From: Aquamicrobium sp. LC103
Lineage (GTDB): Bacteria; Pseudomonadota; Alphaproteobacteria; Rhizobiales; Rhizobiaceae
Direction of reading: 5' to 3'
Length of the DNA: 64,000 nucleotides
Assembly: GCF_001014615.2 (NCBI RefSeq)
Contig: NZ_LBCQ02000002.1
Coordinates: 310,001 to 374,000 of the forward strand
Shown here one piece after another: positions 17,091 through 25,916 of the stretch. Each line of letters begins with the position of its first letter. Positions within the stretch are counted from its first letter, which is position 1. The notes beneath the pieces are model-generated. The model was not told the origin of the DNA, made no database searches, and worked only from the letters and a program-made list of their open reading frames with translations. The translations under genes were made by a program, and so were the position numbers.

Positions 17091-19250
17091 TCACAGGGAG
17101 GAAAGGGTTTCGGAGCGTGGCGGCACTTCCAGCTTGCGCGCGTCGCGAAACTGATCCGACATGTCCTCCAGAAGCCTGGTCGTTTTGGCCGAGAGGATGG
17201 CGGGGCGCTCGAGGGACCGAGATTCGGGCCCATCCGGTGCCTGACCGGCAGCCGCGACGGCCGGAGCCTGCTTCTTCGGCGTTACGAACGGGTTCTCGAT
17301 GCCGGGAATGGGTCTCAACTCGATATTCTGGTGGGCGTAGGTCATCATCCGCTGCCAGACCATCGCCGGCAAGGTGCCGCCGGTCATGTCGCGGGTGGGC
17401 GTGAAATCGTCATTGCCGAGCCAGACGGCGGCCGTGTAGTTGCCGGTGTAGCCGACATACCAGGCGTCGCGATAGGCTTGCGTGGTGCCGGTTTTGCCCG
17501 CCGAGCGGATGCCGTCGAGGGCTGCGCGGCGCCCGGTTCCCGCCTCCGGCACCTGGACGAGGATGGAGTTCATCGCCGCGACCGCCGGCTCGGAAACCAC
17601 GCGGCGCGGCGGCGGAGCGTCGCGTTCGAAATCGTAGACGATATCTCCGGAGCGGCTGAGCAGCTGGGTGATGCCGTGGCGCCTGCCGGCGAAACCGCCA
17701 TTGGCGAGGGTGAAATAGCCGGTCGCCTGATCCATGACCGTCATTCCGGACGTGCCGAGCACCATGGTCTTGTGCGAGCTGATCTCCGATTCCACGCCCA
17801 TCGCCTCGGCGATCTCCTTGATCGGCTTGGTGGTGAGGTGATCCCTGGCGAGGCGTACAGGCACGGTGTTGATCGACCTGACGAGTGCGGAAGTGAGCGT
17901 CATGCGCCCCGAAAAGCCGCGCGAATAGTTCTTGGGCGACCAGCCGTTCCAGGTGATCGGCGCGTCGGAGATCACCGAGTCGGGCGTGAAGCCATTCTCC
18001 ATGGCGGCGGTGTAGACATAGGGCTTGAAGGACGAGCCGGTCTGACGCAGCGCGCGCGTGGCGCGATTGAACTGGCTGCGGGCATAGTCCCGTCCGCCGA
18101 CGATGGCACGCACGGCGCCGTTGTTCTCCAGGAGCACGACGGCACCTTCCGTCACGCGATAGGCCTGGCCGTGCTGCTTGAGCATGAAGTCGACGGCCTC
18201 TTCAGCCGCCTTCTGCAGGTTGAGGTCGATGGTCGTGCGCGCGACGAGCGAATGGGTGCTCCGCCTCGGCGCGATGCGCTTGACCTCCTCGAACGCCCAG
18301 TCGAGGAAGTAATCGGGACTGTCCTTGCCGCCCCGATCGACGGAGGTAGCCGGATGGAGCCGCGCCGAAAGAACCTGGCCCTCGGTCATGAAGCCGCTTT
18401 CGACGAGGTTGCTCAAGACCACGTTCGCACGGCCGCGCGCGGCCGGCAGATTGATGTGCGGCGCGTAGTTGCCCGGCGCCTTGAAGAGACCGGCGAGCAT
18501 CGCGGCTTCGGCCAGATTGACCTCCTTGATGCCCTTGTTGAAGTAGAAATCGGCGGCCGCCGTAATGCCGAAAGTGCCGCCGCCCATATAGGCGCGGTCG
18601 AGATAGAGCTGCAGGATCTCCTTCTTCGTCAGGTTCATCTCCAGCCAGACGGAGAGGAAGGCTTCCTTGACCTTGCGCTCCATCGAGCGCTCATTGGTGA
18701 GAAACAGGTTCTTGGCGAGCTGCTGGGTGATGGTGGAACCGCCCTGCACGACGGAGTTCGCCCGCATGTTCTCGGCCAACGCGCGGGCGAGTCCGACGAA
18801 GTCGATGCCGAAATGCTCGAAGAAGCGCCTGTCTTCCGTTGCCAGAACGGCCTTGATGACGTGGTCGGGAATTTCGTCGACCGGAACCGAATCACGCTGG
18901 ATGATGCCGCGCTGACCGATCTCGTTGCCGTAGCGGTCGAGGAAGGTGACGGCGTAGTCGCCTTGGGAACGCCAGTCCTTCTCGGTTTCCTCGAAGGCAG
19001 GCATGGCGAGCGCCAGCATGACGACCGAGCCGGCGGCGGCGAAGGTGAAACCCTCGCTGGCGACCTCGAAGAAGGCACGGCGCCAGCCGCTGACGCGGAA
19101 ACGCCGGGAGAAGATGGTGACGTTTTCCCAGAATTCGCGGAGCTTGAAGCCTGCCTCGTAGAGGGACGAATCGATCCATGCGTCCAGATCGAGCAAAACC
19201 GTCGCGCGGGGACCCTTGGATTTCCGTTCCTTGACAGGATGTTTCGTCAT
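17091..19250 (-). CDS. class A penicillin-binding protein (PBP1A family)
   Basis: The 719-residue enzyme polymerises and crosslinks peptidoglycan. After a cytosolic N-terminus and one membrane segment (about residues 68-88) comes the GT51 transglycosylase domain with ATEDRRFFEHFGIDFVG and GGSTITQQLAKNLFL. The transpeptidase domain has SSFKP (nucleophile Ser), SIN and KTGTT motifs. The C-terminal tail is Pro/Ala-rich and poorly conserved. It is divergent from the GTA cluster, so the 283 bp between holds both promoters. Confidence 0.95.
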   Translation of the reverse strand: MTKHPVKERKSKGPRATVLLDLDAWIDSSLYEAGFKLREFWENVTIFSRRFRVSGWRRAFFEVASEGFTFAAAGSVVMLALAMPAFEETEKDWRSQGDYAVTFLDRYGNEIGQRGIIQRDSVPVDEIPDHVIKAVLATEDRRFFEHFGIDFVGLARALAENMRANSVVQGGSTITQQLAKNLFLTNERSMERKVKEAFLSVWLEMNLTKKEILQLYLDRAYMGGGTFGITAAADFYFNKGIKEVNLAEAAMLAGLFKAPGNYAPHINLPAARGRANVVLSNLVESGFMTEGQVLSARLHPATSVDRGGKDSPDYFLDWAFEEVKRIAPRRSTHSLVARTTIDLNLQKAAEEAVDFMLKQHGQAYRVTEGAVVLLENNGAVRAIVGGRDYARSQFNRATRALRQTGSSFKPYVYTAAMENGFTPDSVISDAPITWNGWSPKNYSRGFSGRMTLTSALVRSINTVPVRLARDHLTTKPIKEIAEAMGVESEISSHKTMVLGTSGMTVMDQATGYFTLANGGFAGRRHGITQLLSRSGDIVYDFERDAPPPRRVVSEPAVAAMNSILVQVPEAGTGRRAALDGIRSAGKTGTTQAYRDAWYVGYTGNYTAAVWLGNDDFTPTRDMTGGTLPAMVWQRMMTYAHQNIELRPIPGIENPFVTPKKQAPAVAAAGQAPDGPESRSLERPAILSAKTTRLLEDMSDQFRDARKLEVPPRSETLSSL

Positions 19251-19403
19251 ACTCAGCCCACGCCCTCGGCTCGGGACATGGCCTCGATCGGAAACGGTGA
19301 TCTCGGCGTTGCCGGTGCCCGGCCAATTACCGATATTTTCTCCGATTTCACCTTATTGGACAAGGTCCGGCGCGGGAAATCCGCAGAGATCGTTAAAATG
19401 CGA

Positions 19404-19421
19404 GATATAGGAATTTATTCT
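19404..19421 (+). promoter_or_regulatory. shared 18-bp motif, copy 2 (upstream of GTA cluster)
   Basis: GATATAGGAATTTATTCT matches 8847-8864 at 15 of 18 positions. It sits directly before a TTGACT -35 candidate, the position expected for an activator site. It starts 130 bases upstream of the first GTA gene. Candidate GafY-binding site. Confidence 0.5.
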
Positions 19422-19449
19422 TGACTGCGTGACGGTGCTCTGATAGGTT
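19421..19449 (+). promoter_or_regulatory. candidate GTA promoter with weak -10
   Basis: TTGACT (19421-19426), 17 bp, TAGGTT (19444-19449). The -35 is good and the -10 poor, the usual picture for an activator-dependent promoter. It would give a leader of about 80 bases before the first GTA gene. Confidence 0.45.
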
Positions 19450-19533
19450 TTGGGTACAGTCGGAAAATTGCGTTCAGCGCAGCGTTGTTTTCACGCAACC
19501 GGCTTTTCAGCAGACAAGCGGAAGGTTTGAACC

Positions 19534-20019
19534 ATGTCGGCGCGCAACGTAGCCCTGTGGACGGCGATTCGCGCTCTGTTCGAGGGCGGAGAGCCGACGG
19601 TCGAGCGGCTGGCCGTTGCCGCGGGCAGGAGGCCGGCCACCGTGGTCACCCGTGCCACGAGAGAGGGCTGGAAATCGAATTCGAACGCGCAGGTCCGGCG
19701 CGACCGGCGTTTGCGTCGCATCTATGACCGGCTGCTCGACAGGATAGAACGGATCGGGCTGCGGGAAGAGCAAGCGGACGCCGCCGGCGACAAGGCGAGC
19801 ATTGCAGAAATTTCAGCGATAGCGCGCACGCTCGAGAGAATCGGCGAAATCACACGCGACGAGGATGTCGCGAAAGAAAAGCAGACAAAGAACGATGCCG
19901 AAACAGCGATACTTCTTCGCCGGCTCGACGAACGCATCGTCGAGCTTGCTCACGAATATGCAAGGGGGCTGGTCGCGGAGGAACTTCAGCGGCGAGGAGG
20001 CCGCCCGGATACTGCGTGA
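19534..20019 (+). CDS. GTA gp1, candidate small terminase subunit
   Basis: The 161-residue protein is the first gene of the cluster, the position of RcGTA g1, which encodes the small terminase. The N-terminal part (TVERLAVAAGRRPATVVTRA) looks like a helix-turn-helix, followed by basic and long helical segments, as small terminases often show. Sequence conservation in this family is low, so the name rests on position and architecture. The end overlaps the start of the large terminase gene. Confidence 0.65.
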   Translation: MSARNVALWTAIRALFEGGEPTVERLAVAAGRRPATVVTRATREGWKSNSNAQVRRDRRLRRIYDRLLDRIERIGLREEQADAAGDKASIAEISAIARTLERIGEITRDEDVAKEKQTKNDAETAILLRRLDERIVELAHEYARGLVAEELQRRGGRPDTA

Positions 20020-21238
20020 ATGGGCCGGTTCGGCCCGTGGCCTGCAATACCGGCCGGGCATGGTCAGGCCAAACTGGCTGATCATGGGCGGGCGTGGCTC
20101 GGGAAAGACAAGGCTCGGTGCCGAATGGGTCAACAGCCTCGTGAGAGGTTTTCCGCCATTCGCGTGGCACCGCCACATGCGCATCGCGCTGGTGGGCGAG
20201 ACGCTCGGCGACGTGCGCGAGGTGATGGTGGAAGGCCCTTCGGGAATCGTACCGATCTCGCGCGGCCACCGGCCGCGCTACGAGGCATCGCGGCGGCGGC
20301 TCTTGTGGGACAGCGGGGCCGTGGCGCAGGCATTCTCCTCCGAGGATCCGGAAAGCCTGCGCGGCCCGCAATTCGAGGCGGCCTGGTGCGACGAAGTCGC
20401 CAAGTGGAAGAATGCGCAGGATTGTTTCGACATGCTGCAGTTCGGCCTGAGGCTGGGCGAGGAACCACGGCAGATCGTGACGACGACGCCGAAAGCCGTG
20501 CCGATCGTCAAGCGCCTGCTGGCCGACACGACCTTTACGGTGACGCGGATGCGCACCGAGGAGAACCGCGCCAATCTCGCGAAGGGTTTTCTGGAGGCGG
20601 TCACGCGGCGCTATGCGGGTTCGCGGCTCGGCAGGCAGGAACTGGACGGCGAACTGCTGGAGGATCGCGAGGGCGCGCTGTGGTCGAGAGCGGAACTGGA
20701 GAAAGCGCATGGCCTTGCGAATGGCGAGCTTCGCCGGATCGTGGTGGCCGTCGATCCGCCAGCCAGCGCTCGAAGAACGTCGGACGCCTGCGGCATCGTC
20801 GTGGCCGGGTTGGATGGCGATCATCGGGCGGTGGTGCTTTGCGACGGATCCATGCGCCAGGCGCGGCCGCAGGATTGGGCGGCACGGGTGGCGACGCTCT
20901 TCAAACGCTATGAGGCCGACTGTGTCGTGGCCGAGGTCAACCAGGGAGGCGAGATGGTAGCGGCCGTATTGCGAACCGTAGCGCCGACCCTGCCGGTGAA
21001 GGAAGTGCGGGCCAGCCGCGGGAAATGGCTGCGGGCCGAACCGGTGGCCGCACTCTATCATCAGGGCCGGGTCGTCCATGCGGAGCGTTTTCCAGAACTC
21101 GAAGACGAAATGTGCGACTTCGGCCCGAACGGGCTGTCGAACGGCCGCTCGCCGGATCGGCTGGACGCGCTGGTTTGGGCTATCAGCGAACTGCTTCTGA
21201 GCGAAGCCGGCAATCCGCGAATTCGAAACCTCATCTGA
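19958..21238 (+). CDS. GTA gp2, large terminase subunit
   Basis: The 426-residue protein is the DNA packaging motor. The Walker A motif GGRGSGKT lies at residues 44-51, Walker B in AAWCDEVAKW, and the motor coupling motif in IVTTTPK. The C-terminal nuclease domain has VAVDPPAS and VVAEVNQGGEM, with a late DRLDALVWA acid cluster. ATG 19958 gives the usual 40 residues before Walker A; an upstream ATG at 19865 would extend further into gp1. In GTAs this enzyme packages random host DNA by headful. Confidence 0.95.
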   Translation: MQGGWSRRNFSGEEAARILREWAGSARGLQYRPGMVRPNWLIMGGRGSGKTRLGAEWVNSLVRGFPPFAWHRHMRIALVGETLGDVREVMVEGPSGIVPISRGHRPRYEASRRRLLWDSGAVAQAFSSEDPESLRGPQFEAAWCDEVAKWKNAQDCFDMLQFGLRLGEEPRQIVTTTPKAVPIVKRLLADTTFTVTRMRTEENRANLAKGFLEAVTRRYAGSRLGRQELDGELLEDREGALWSRAELEKAHGLANGELRRIVVAVDPPASARRTSDACGIVVAGLDGDHRAVVLCDGSMRQARPQDWAARVATLFKRYEADCVVAEVNQGGEMVAAVLRTVAPTLPVKEVRASRGKWLRAEPVAALYHQGRVVHAERFPELEDEMCDFGPNGLSNGRSPDRLDALVWAISELLLSEAGNPRIRNLI

Positions 21239-21250
21239 ACGGATTTGATC

Positions 21251-22426
21251 ATGGCTTGGAACTGGCCCTGGGCGCGCAGCCCGGAGGATGACGGCGCGCG
21301 CGTCGAACGGAAGTCCGGCGCGGGATATGGGTTCGTGGCGCTCCACATGCAGGGCGATGCGATCTGGACGCGACCGGACTATGCGGCGCTGGCGCGCGAA
21401 GGCTTCATGCGCAATCCGGTGGTGCATCGCGCGGTGCGGATGATAGTCGAGGCGGCATCGGCCGTGCCGTGGCTGCTCTATGACGGCCGGCGCGAACTCG
21501 ACACGCATCCGCTGCTCGAACTTCTGGCGAGGCCAAACCAGCGCCAGGCTGGCCCGAGCTTCCTGGAGACGTTCTATGGACATCTCCTGATGTCGGGAAA
21601 CGCCTATGTCGAGCTGCTCGACGCGGGCGAGTTGAAGGAACTGCACCTTCTGCGCCCGGACCGGGTCGCGGTTGTCGCGGATGCACAGGGTTGGCCGGTC
21701 GCTCTCGACTATCGCGAGGGAACGACGAAGCGCAGGATCGCGCTCGCCGGTGAAGCGGGCGGCGCGCTGCACATCACGCTCTTCCATCCGCTGGACGACC
21801 ACTACGGCTTCCCGCCACTGCGGGCGGCATTGATGGCTCTCGACATACACAACGCAGCCGGACGCTGGAACAAGGCGCTGCTGGACAATTCGGCGCGGCC
21901 CTCCGGCGCCCTCGTCTATGCGCCGAAGGAAGGCGGCAACCTGACCGACGAGCAATATGAACGGCTGAAGGCGGAGCTCGAGGAGGGCTATTCGGGCGCG
22001 ACGCGGGCGGGGCGCCCGCTGCTCCTCGAAGGCGGGCTCGACTGGAAGGCGATGGGCCTGACGCCAAAGGACATGGACTTTATCCAGGCGAAGAATTCGG
22101 CGAGCCGCGACATAGCGCTCGCCTTCGGCGTGCCGCCGATGATCCTCGGCATCCCGGGCGACAATACCTATGCGAACTACCAGGAGGCGAACCGGGCCTT
22201 CTACCGCTCGACGGTTCTGCCGCTGGTTTCGAGAACCGCGACGGAGTTCACCAACTGGCTGGCGCCGGCATTCGGGCGCGCGCTGCGCCTGGAATTCGAT
22301 GCCGATCGCGTCGAAGGGCTAGCCGCCGAGCGCGACGCGCTGTGGTCGAGGCTCGAAGGCGCTTCCTTCCTGAGCGACGACGAGAAACGCGAGGCCGTGG
22401 GTTATCAGCCGCGCGGCGACCGCTGA
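21251..22426 (+). CDS. GTA gp3, HK97-family portal protein
   Basis: The 391-residue protein forms the dodecameric channel at the capsid vertex, through which DNA enters. Family blocks include NPVVHRAVRMIVEAASAVPWL, LDTHPLLELLARPN, SGNAYVEL, the core SASRDIALAFGVPPMILGIPG and NTYANYQEANRAFYRSTVLP. ATG 21251 (MAWNWPW) starts 12 bases after the terminase stop. Length is typical of the phage HK97 portal family. Confidence 0.95.
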   Translation: MAWNWPWARSPEDDGARVERKSGAGYGFVALHMQGDAIWTRPDYAALAREGFMRNPVVHRAVRMIVEAASAVPWLLYDGRRELDTHPLLELLARPNQRQAGPSFLETFYGHLLMSGNAYVELLDAGELKELHLLRPDRVAVVADAQGWPVALDYREGTTKRRIALAGEAGGALHITLFHPLDDHYGFPPLRAALMALDIHNAAGRWNKALLDNSARPSGALVYAPKEGGNLTDEQYERLKAELEEGYSGATRAGRPLLLEGGLDWKAMGLTPKDMDFIQAKNSASRDIALAFGVPPMILGIPGDNTYANYQEANRAFYRSTVLPLVSRTATEFTNWLAPAFGRALRLEFDADRVEGLAAERDALWSRLEGASFLSDDEKREAVGYQPRGDR

Positions 22427-22446
22427 CTTTTCCAGGGAAACCAAGA

Positions 22447-22791
22447 ATGAGCGAGTTTGCGGAAGCCGCCTGGCTGTGGGCGGCAAAGGCGGCGGGCGCC
22501 GTGGCCGGGTCGGCCATTTCGCTTGCCTACATCCTGCCGAACGGACGGCGTGAAGCGGGGATACGCTTCGCCGTCGGCATCGTAAGCGGCCTGGTCTTCG
22601 GCGGCACCGCCGGCCTGAAGATCGCCTCCGAACTCGGCATCGACAAGATGCTGAACCCGGGTGAGCTGATGCTGATGGGGTCGGCCGCAGCGAGCCTCTG
22701 CGCATGGTGGGCATTGGGGCTCGGTTCGAGGCTTTTCGAGCGGATGGGCAGGGACACGAAGCTTTTCAAACATACGGAGGAGCGGAAATGA
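22447..22791 (+). CDS. GTA-associated membrane protein (DUF6107-like)
   Basis: The 114-residue protein has about three hydrophobic segments (residues 10-28, 38-58, 72-92) and a charged C-terminus. It sits between portal and protease, the location of RcGTA g3.5, and the protease ATG overlaps its stop (ATGA). I believe it belongs to the DUF6107 family seen in Rhizobiales GTA loci, but that is from memory. A role in membrane-associated assembly or in lysis (holin-like) is possible; neither is shown. Confidence 0.7.
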   Translation: MSEFAEAAWLWAAKAAGAVAGSAISLAYILPNGRREAGIRFAVGIVSGLVFGGTAGLKIASELGIDKMLNPGELMLMGSAAASLCAWWALGLGSRLFERMGRDTKLFKHTEERK

Positions 22792-23483
22792 CGCTTGCGG
22801 TGGCAAGCTCGACTAGCGAGCGGAAATTCGTGGATCTCGTGGTCGACGAAGTCGTGCCCGACGGGACGTTCTCGGGCTATGCGAGCCTCTTCGGTCATGC
22901 CGATCTCGGCCGCGACGTCGTGGAGCGCGGCGCTTTCGCCGCCTCGCTGCGCAAACGCGGCGTCGACGGCGTCCGCATGCTCTACCAGCACGATGCCAAC
23001 GAGCCGATCGGAAGCTGGACCGAGCTGCGCGAGGATGCGCGGGGCCTGTTCGTGCGCGGCCAGCTTTCGACGCGCACCGCGCGGGGCAGGGAAGTGCTCG
23101 AGCTGATGCGGATGCGGGCGCTCGACGGGCTTTCGATCGGTTTCCGGACGGTCAAGTCGAGGAGTGATCCGCAATCGGGAACGCGCAGGATCGTCGAGGC
23201 CGACCTGTGGGAGATTTCCGTGGTGACTTTTCCCATGCTGCCCGAGGCGAGGGTGGAGACCGTGAAGGGCGGGCGCCTGAAGCCGTTTCCGACGACGCGC
23301 GAATTCGAACGGTGGCTGACGCGGGATGCGTGCCTGACCAGAAGCGAGGCCCGCATGGTGATCGCCAAGGGCTTTTCCACTTTGAGACGCGAGCGGGATG
23401 CCGCCATGCAAACCGAAAACGGGTTGGCGGCGCAAATCCGCCGGGCCACGCGAATGCTCAAAACCAGGGAAGAATTGCGATGA
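22788..23483 (+). CDS. GTA gp4, HK97-family prohead protease
   Basis: The 231-residue serine protease matures the capsid. The Peptidase_S78 domain shows GYASLFGHADLGRDVVERGAF, catalytic His in MLYQHDANEPIGSW and catalytic Ser in LDGLSIGFR. The C-terminal third is a charged helical extension. ATG overlaps the preceding TGA, and its own stop overlaps the capsid start, so expression is tightly coupled. Confidence 0.95.
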   Translation: MTLAVASSTSERKFVDLVVDEVVPDGTFSGYASLFGHADLGRDVVERGAFAASLRKRGVDGVRMLYQHDANEPIGSWTELREDARGLFVRGQLSTRTARGREVLELMRMRALDGLSIGFRTVKSRSDPQSGTRRIVEADLWEISVVTFPMLPEARVETVKGGRLKPFPTTREFERWLTRDACLTRSEARMVIAKGFSTLRRERDAAMQTENGLAAQIRRATRMLKTREELR

Positions 23484-24724
23484 AGATGGAACAGGTGCAA
23501 CTCGAAACCAAGAGCGCGGCGGACGGACTTTCCGACGCTTTCGACGAGTTCATGACGACCTTCAGCGATTTTCGCGAGGCAAACGACTCGCGCCTCGCGC
23601 AGATCGAACGCCGCATGTCGGCGGACGTGGTGACGCATGAGAAGGTCGAGCGCATTTCAGACGCTCTGGACGAGCAGAAACGTGCGATCGACGGCCTCGT
23701 GCTCAAGCAGGCGCGCCCGGCGCTTGGCAGGGGCGGCGGAAACCTCGTCGGCATCGAGCACAAGCAGGCCTTCGAGGCCTATGTGCGATCGGGCGACGAA
23801 CGCGCGCTGCGCTCGATCGAGGCCAAGGCGATGTCCTACGGCTCCGGACCGGACGGCGGTTATCTCGTGCCGGACGAGGTGGAGGCCGAAATCGGTCGCC
23901 GGCTGACGGCGATCTCGCCGATACGTTCGATCGCCTCGGTGCGCCAGGTTTCCGGCGCCGTGCTGAAGAAGCCTTTCGCGGTGAGCGGGCCGGCCGTCGG
24001 CTGGGTCGGCGAGACTGCCGCGAGGCCTCAGACCGCCAGCCCGACGCTGGACGAGCTGCAGTTTCCGACGGCGGAACTCTATGCGATGCCGGCGGCAACC
24101 GCTTCGCTGCTGGAAGACAGCGTCGTCGACCTCGACCAGTGGATCGCGAGCGAGGTCGAAGCGGCATTCGCCGAGCAGGAGGGCGCGGCCTTCGTCAACG
24201 GTGACGGGGCGAACAAGCCGCGCGGCTTCCTCGACTACGAGCAGGTTGCCGATGGAAGCTGGCAGTGGGGCAGGATCGGCTATGTCGTCACCGGCGAGGA
24301 AGGAGAACTTCCGGAAACGGGGCCTTCCGACGTGCTGATCGACACAGTCTATGCGCTCAAGGCCGGCTATCGTCAGAATGCGAGCTGGGTGATGAATCGG
24401 AAGACCCAGGCCGCGATCCGCAAGCTGAAGGATGCGGACGGCAATTATATGTGGCAGCCGCCGGCCGCCCCCGGCAGCCGTGCGATGCTGATGGGCTTTC
24501 CGCTGGTCGAGGCGGAGGAGATGCCGGATATCTCGGCAGGTGCGACTGCGATCGCGTTCGGCGATTTCGGCAGGGGTTACCTGATCGTCGACCGCACCGG
24601 CGTGCGCATTCTCCGCGACCCGTATTCGGCCAAACCCTATGTGCTGTTCTACACGACCAAGCGCGTCGGCGGCGGCGTGCAGGACTTCGATGCCATCAAG
24701 CTTCTGAAATTCGGCGCCGCATAG
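23480..24724 (+). CDS. GTA gp5, HK97-fold major capsid protein
   Basis: The 414-residue protein has an N-terminal coiled-coil delta domain (about residues 1-85), expected to be removed by the gp4 protease, then the HK97 shell fold with GGYLVPDEVEAEI, PIRSIASVRQ, VGWVGETAARPQT and the C-terminal GYLIVDRTGVRILRDP. Coupled by ATGA to gp4. A strong intrinsic terminator follows, so this is the last gene of the proximal segment unless read-through occurs. Confidence 0.96.
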   Translation: MKMEQVQLETKSAADGLSDAFDEFMTTFSDFREANDSRLAQIERRMSADVVTHEKVERISDALDEQKRAIDGLVLKQARPALGRGGGNLVGIEHKQAFEAYVRSGDERALRSIEAKAMSYGSGPDGGYLVPDEVEAEIGRRLTAISPIRSIASVRQVSGAVLKKPFAVSGPAVGWVGETAARPQTASPTLDELQFPTAELYAMPAATASLLEDSVVDLDQWIASEVEAAFAEQEGAAFVNGDGANKPRGFLDYEQVADGSWQWGRIGYVVTGEEGELPETGPSDVLIDTVYALKAGYRQNASWVMNRKTQAAIRKLKDADGNYMWQPPAAPGSRAMLMGFPLVEAEEMPDISAGATAIAFGDFGRGYLIVDRTGVRILRDPYSAKPYVLFYTTKRVGGGVQDFDAIKLLKFGAA

Positions 24725-24768
24725 CCTTACCCCGGCGGGCCCACCTCCCGCCCGCCCTGGCGCCGATG

Positions 24769-24801
24769 CGGCCCCGGCAGAAATTGCCGGGGCCGTTTTT
24801 T
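24769..24801 (+). terminator. strong intrinsic terminator inside the GTA cluster
   Basis: Perfect 11-bp stem CGGCCCCGGCA / TGCCGGGGCCG (24769-24779 with 24785-24795), loop GAAAT, then six T (24796-24801). It lies between capsid and gp6, in the only sizeable gap (102 bp) of the cluster. Distal genes would need anti-termination or an internal promoter. Confidence 0.9.
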
Positions 24802-24826
24802 CATTCCAATCACAGCGGATCGTTTC

Positions 24827-25396
24827 ATGACGCTTTTTCGAACCGTGGAGCCGGAGCACGAGCCGGTGACGCTCGTGGAGGTGAAGCAGCATCTTCGACT
24901 GTCGCACGACAGTGAGGACGAGTTGCTGGAAGGCCTGGTGCGCGCCGCGCGGCAAGAGGTCGAGAACTCCACCGGACTTGCATTGATGGATCAGGCGTGG
25001 CGCTGTGTGCTGGACCGCGTGCCGGCCTCGCTCTGCGTGCCGCTGCGCCGGCACCCGATCAGGGAAATCAGCGCGATAACGCTCTACGGGCCGGACGGCG
25101 AGGCCGCCTTGCTCGATCCGGCGGGCTATCAGCTCGACGCCTTGTCGCGCCCGGCCCGGCTGGTGTTCCTCGCGCCGGTCGAGGCGAAGCGGGCGATGAA
25201 CGGCATCGAGATAGACTTCACCGCCGGCTTCGGCGAGAGCGGCGCGGACGTGCCCGATCTCCTGAAACGTGCCATGCTGCTGCTGGTCGCGCATTGGTAC
25301 GAGTTCCGGGCTTCATTCGGCGCCCGCCAGCAACCGGTGTCGTTCCCGGCGGGCTACGATCGGCTGATCGCACCGTTCCGAATGCGGGGCCTCTGA
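24827..25396 (+). CDS. GTA gp6, head-tail connector
   Basis: The 189-residue protein starts MTLFRTVEPEHEPVTLVEVK, the family pattern of gp6-like head-tail connectors (adaptor ring under the portal). VKQHLRLSHDSEDELLEGLVRAARQEVE is the conserved helical N-terminal part, and IEIDFTAGFGESGADVP the typical C-terminal block. It is the first gene after the internal terminator. Its stop overlaps the gp7 start. Confidence 0.9.
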   Translation: MTLFRTVEPEHEPVTLVEVKQHLRLSHDSEDELLEGLVRAARQEVENSTGLALMDQAWRCVLDRVPASLCVPLRRHPIREISAITLYGPDGEAALLDPAGYQLDALSRPARLVFLAPVEAKRAMNGIEIDFTAGFGESGADVPDLLKRAMLLLVAHWYEFRASFGARQQPVSFPAGYDRLIAPFRMRGL

Positions 25397-25731
25397 TGCG
25401 GAGCGAATTCATCGATCCGGGCGAGTTTCGAACCGAGTTCACCCTGCAACGCGTCTCGCTTATGCCCGACGGTGGGGGTGGTCATCAGGAGAGCTGGACC
25501 GAAACGGCGGCATTCTTCGCAAGAATCGAGCCGATCTCCGCCGCCTCGCGCTTCGGGGCGGGCCAGATGCTGGAGACGGTGACGCACCGCGTCACGATGC
25601 GTCACCGGCCCGACATAGAAAGCGGGATGCGGCTCGTCCGGCAGGAGAGGGTATTCGATATTCTCACCGTTCACGATCCCGACGAGACCGGGCGCTATCT
25701 TGTGTGCAGGGTGCGAGAGGATGGGCGATGA
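25396..25731 (+). CDS. GTA gp7, head-tail adaptor / closure protein
   Basis: The 111-residue protein shows the head closure pattern: FRTEFTLQRVS, WTETAAFFARIEPIS, VTHRVTMRHRPDIESGMRLV and ERVFDILTVHDPDETGRYLVC. Members cap the connector so that the tail can attach. ATG overlaps the gp6 stop by one base. Confidence 0.9.
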   Translation: MRSEFIDPGEFRTEFTLQRVSLMPDGGGGHQESWTETAAFFARIEPISAASRFGAGQMLETVTHRVTMRHRPDIESGMRLVRQERVFDILTVHDPDETGRYLVCRVREDGR

Positions 25732-25916
25732 ACATCACCATGAGACTGACGCTCGACGGCTTGCTGAAAGGGTTGCGGATGACCGCGCATGCGATGGCGG
25801 AGCAGAAGGAAGAGCGCTATCCTCGCGGGGCGGGCAGTGGGCTGCCCGAAGTGCCTCGATCCATCAAACGCCACCCGAAGCCAACGGAGAACGACGATGA
25901 CTTCTCCGGCGATTGA
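25728..25916 (+). CDS. small coupled GTA ORF between gp7 and gp8, function unknown
   Basis: The 62-residue frame begins with ATGA overlap to gp7 and ends 20 bases inside gp8. The sequence MNITMRLTLDGLLKGLRMTA is amphipathic; the rest is basic then acidic, ending DDDFSGD. Both junctions being coupled suggests that it is translated. I do not recognise the family; RcGTA has no numbered gene I can match here. It may be Rhizobiales-specific. Confidence 0.6.
   Translation: MNITMRLTLDGLLKGLRMTAHAMAEQKEERYPRGAGSGLPEVPRSIKRHPKPTENDDDFSGD

Noticed and set aside
17331-19424. Long plus-strand frame antisense to the penicillin-binding protein
   Set aside because: Composition of a shadow frame; the minus strand has complete GT51 and transpeptidase motifs.
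19850-21955. Long minus-strand frame across the terminase and portal genes
   Set aside because: Antisense shadow; the plus-strand genes carry Walker motifs and portal blocks.
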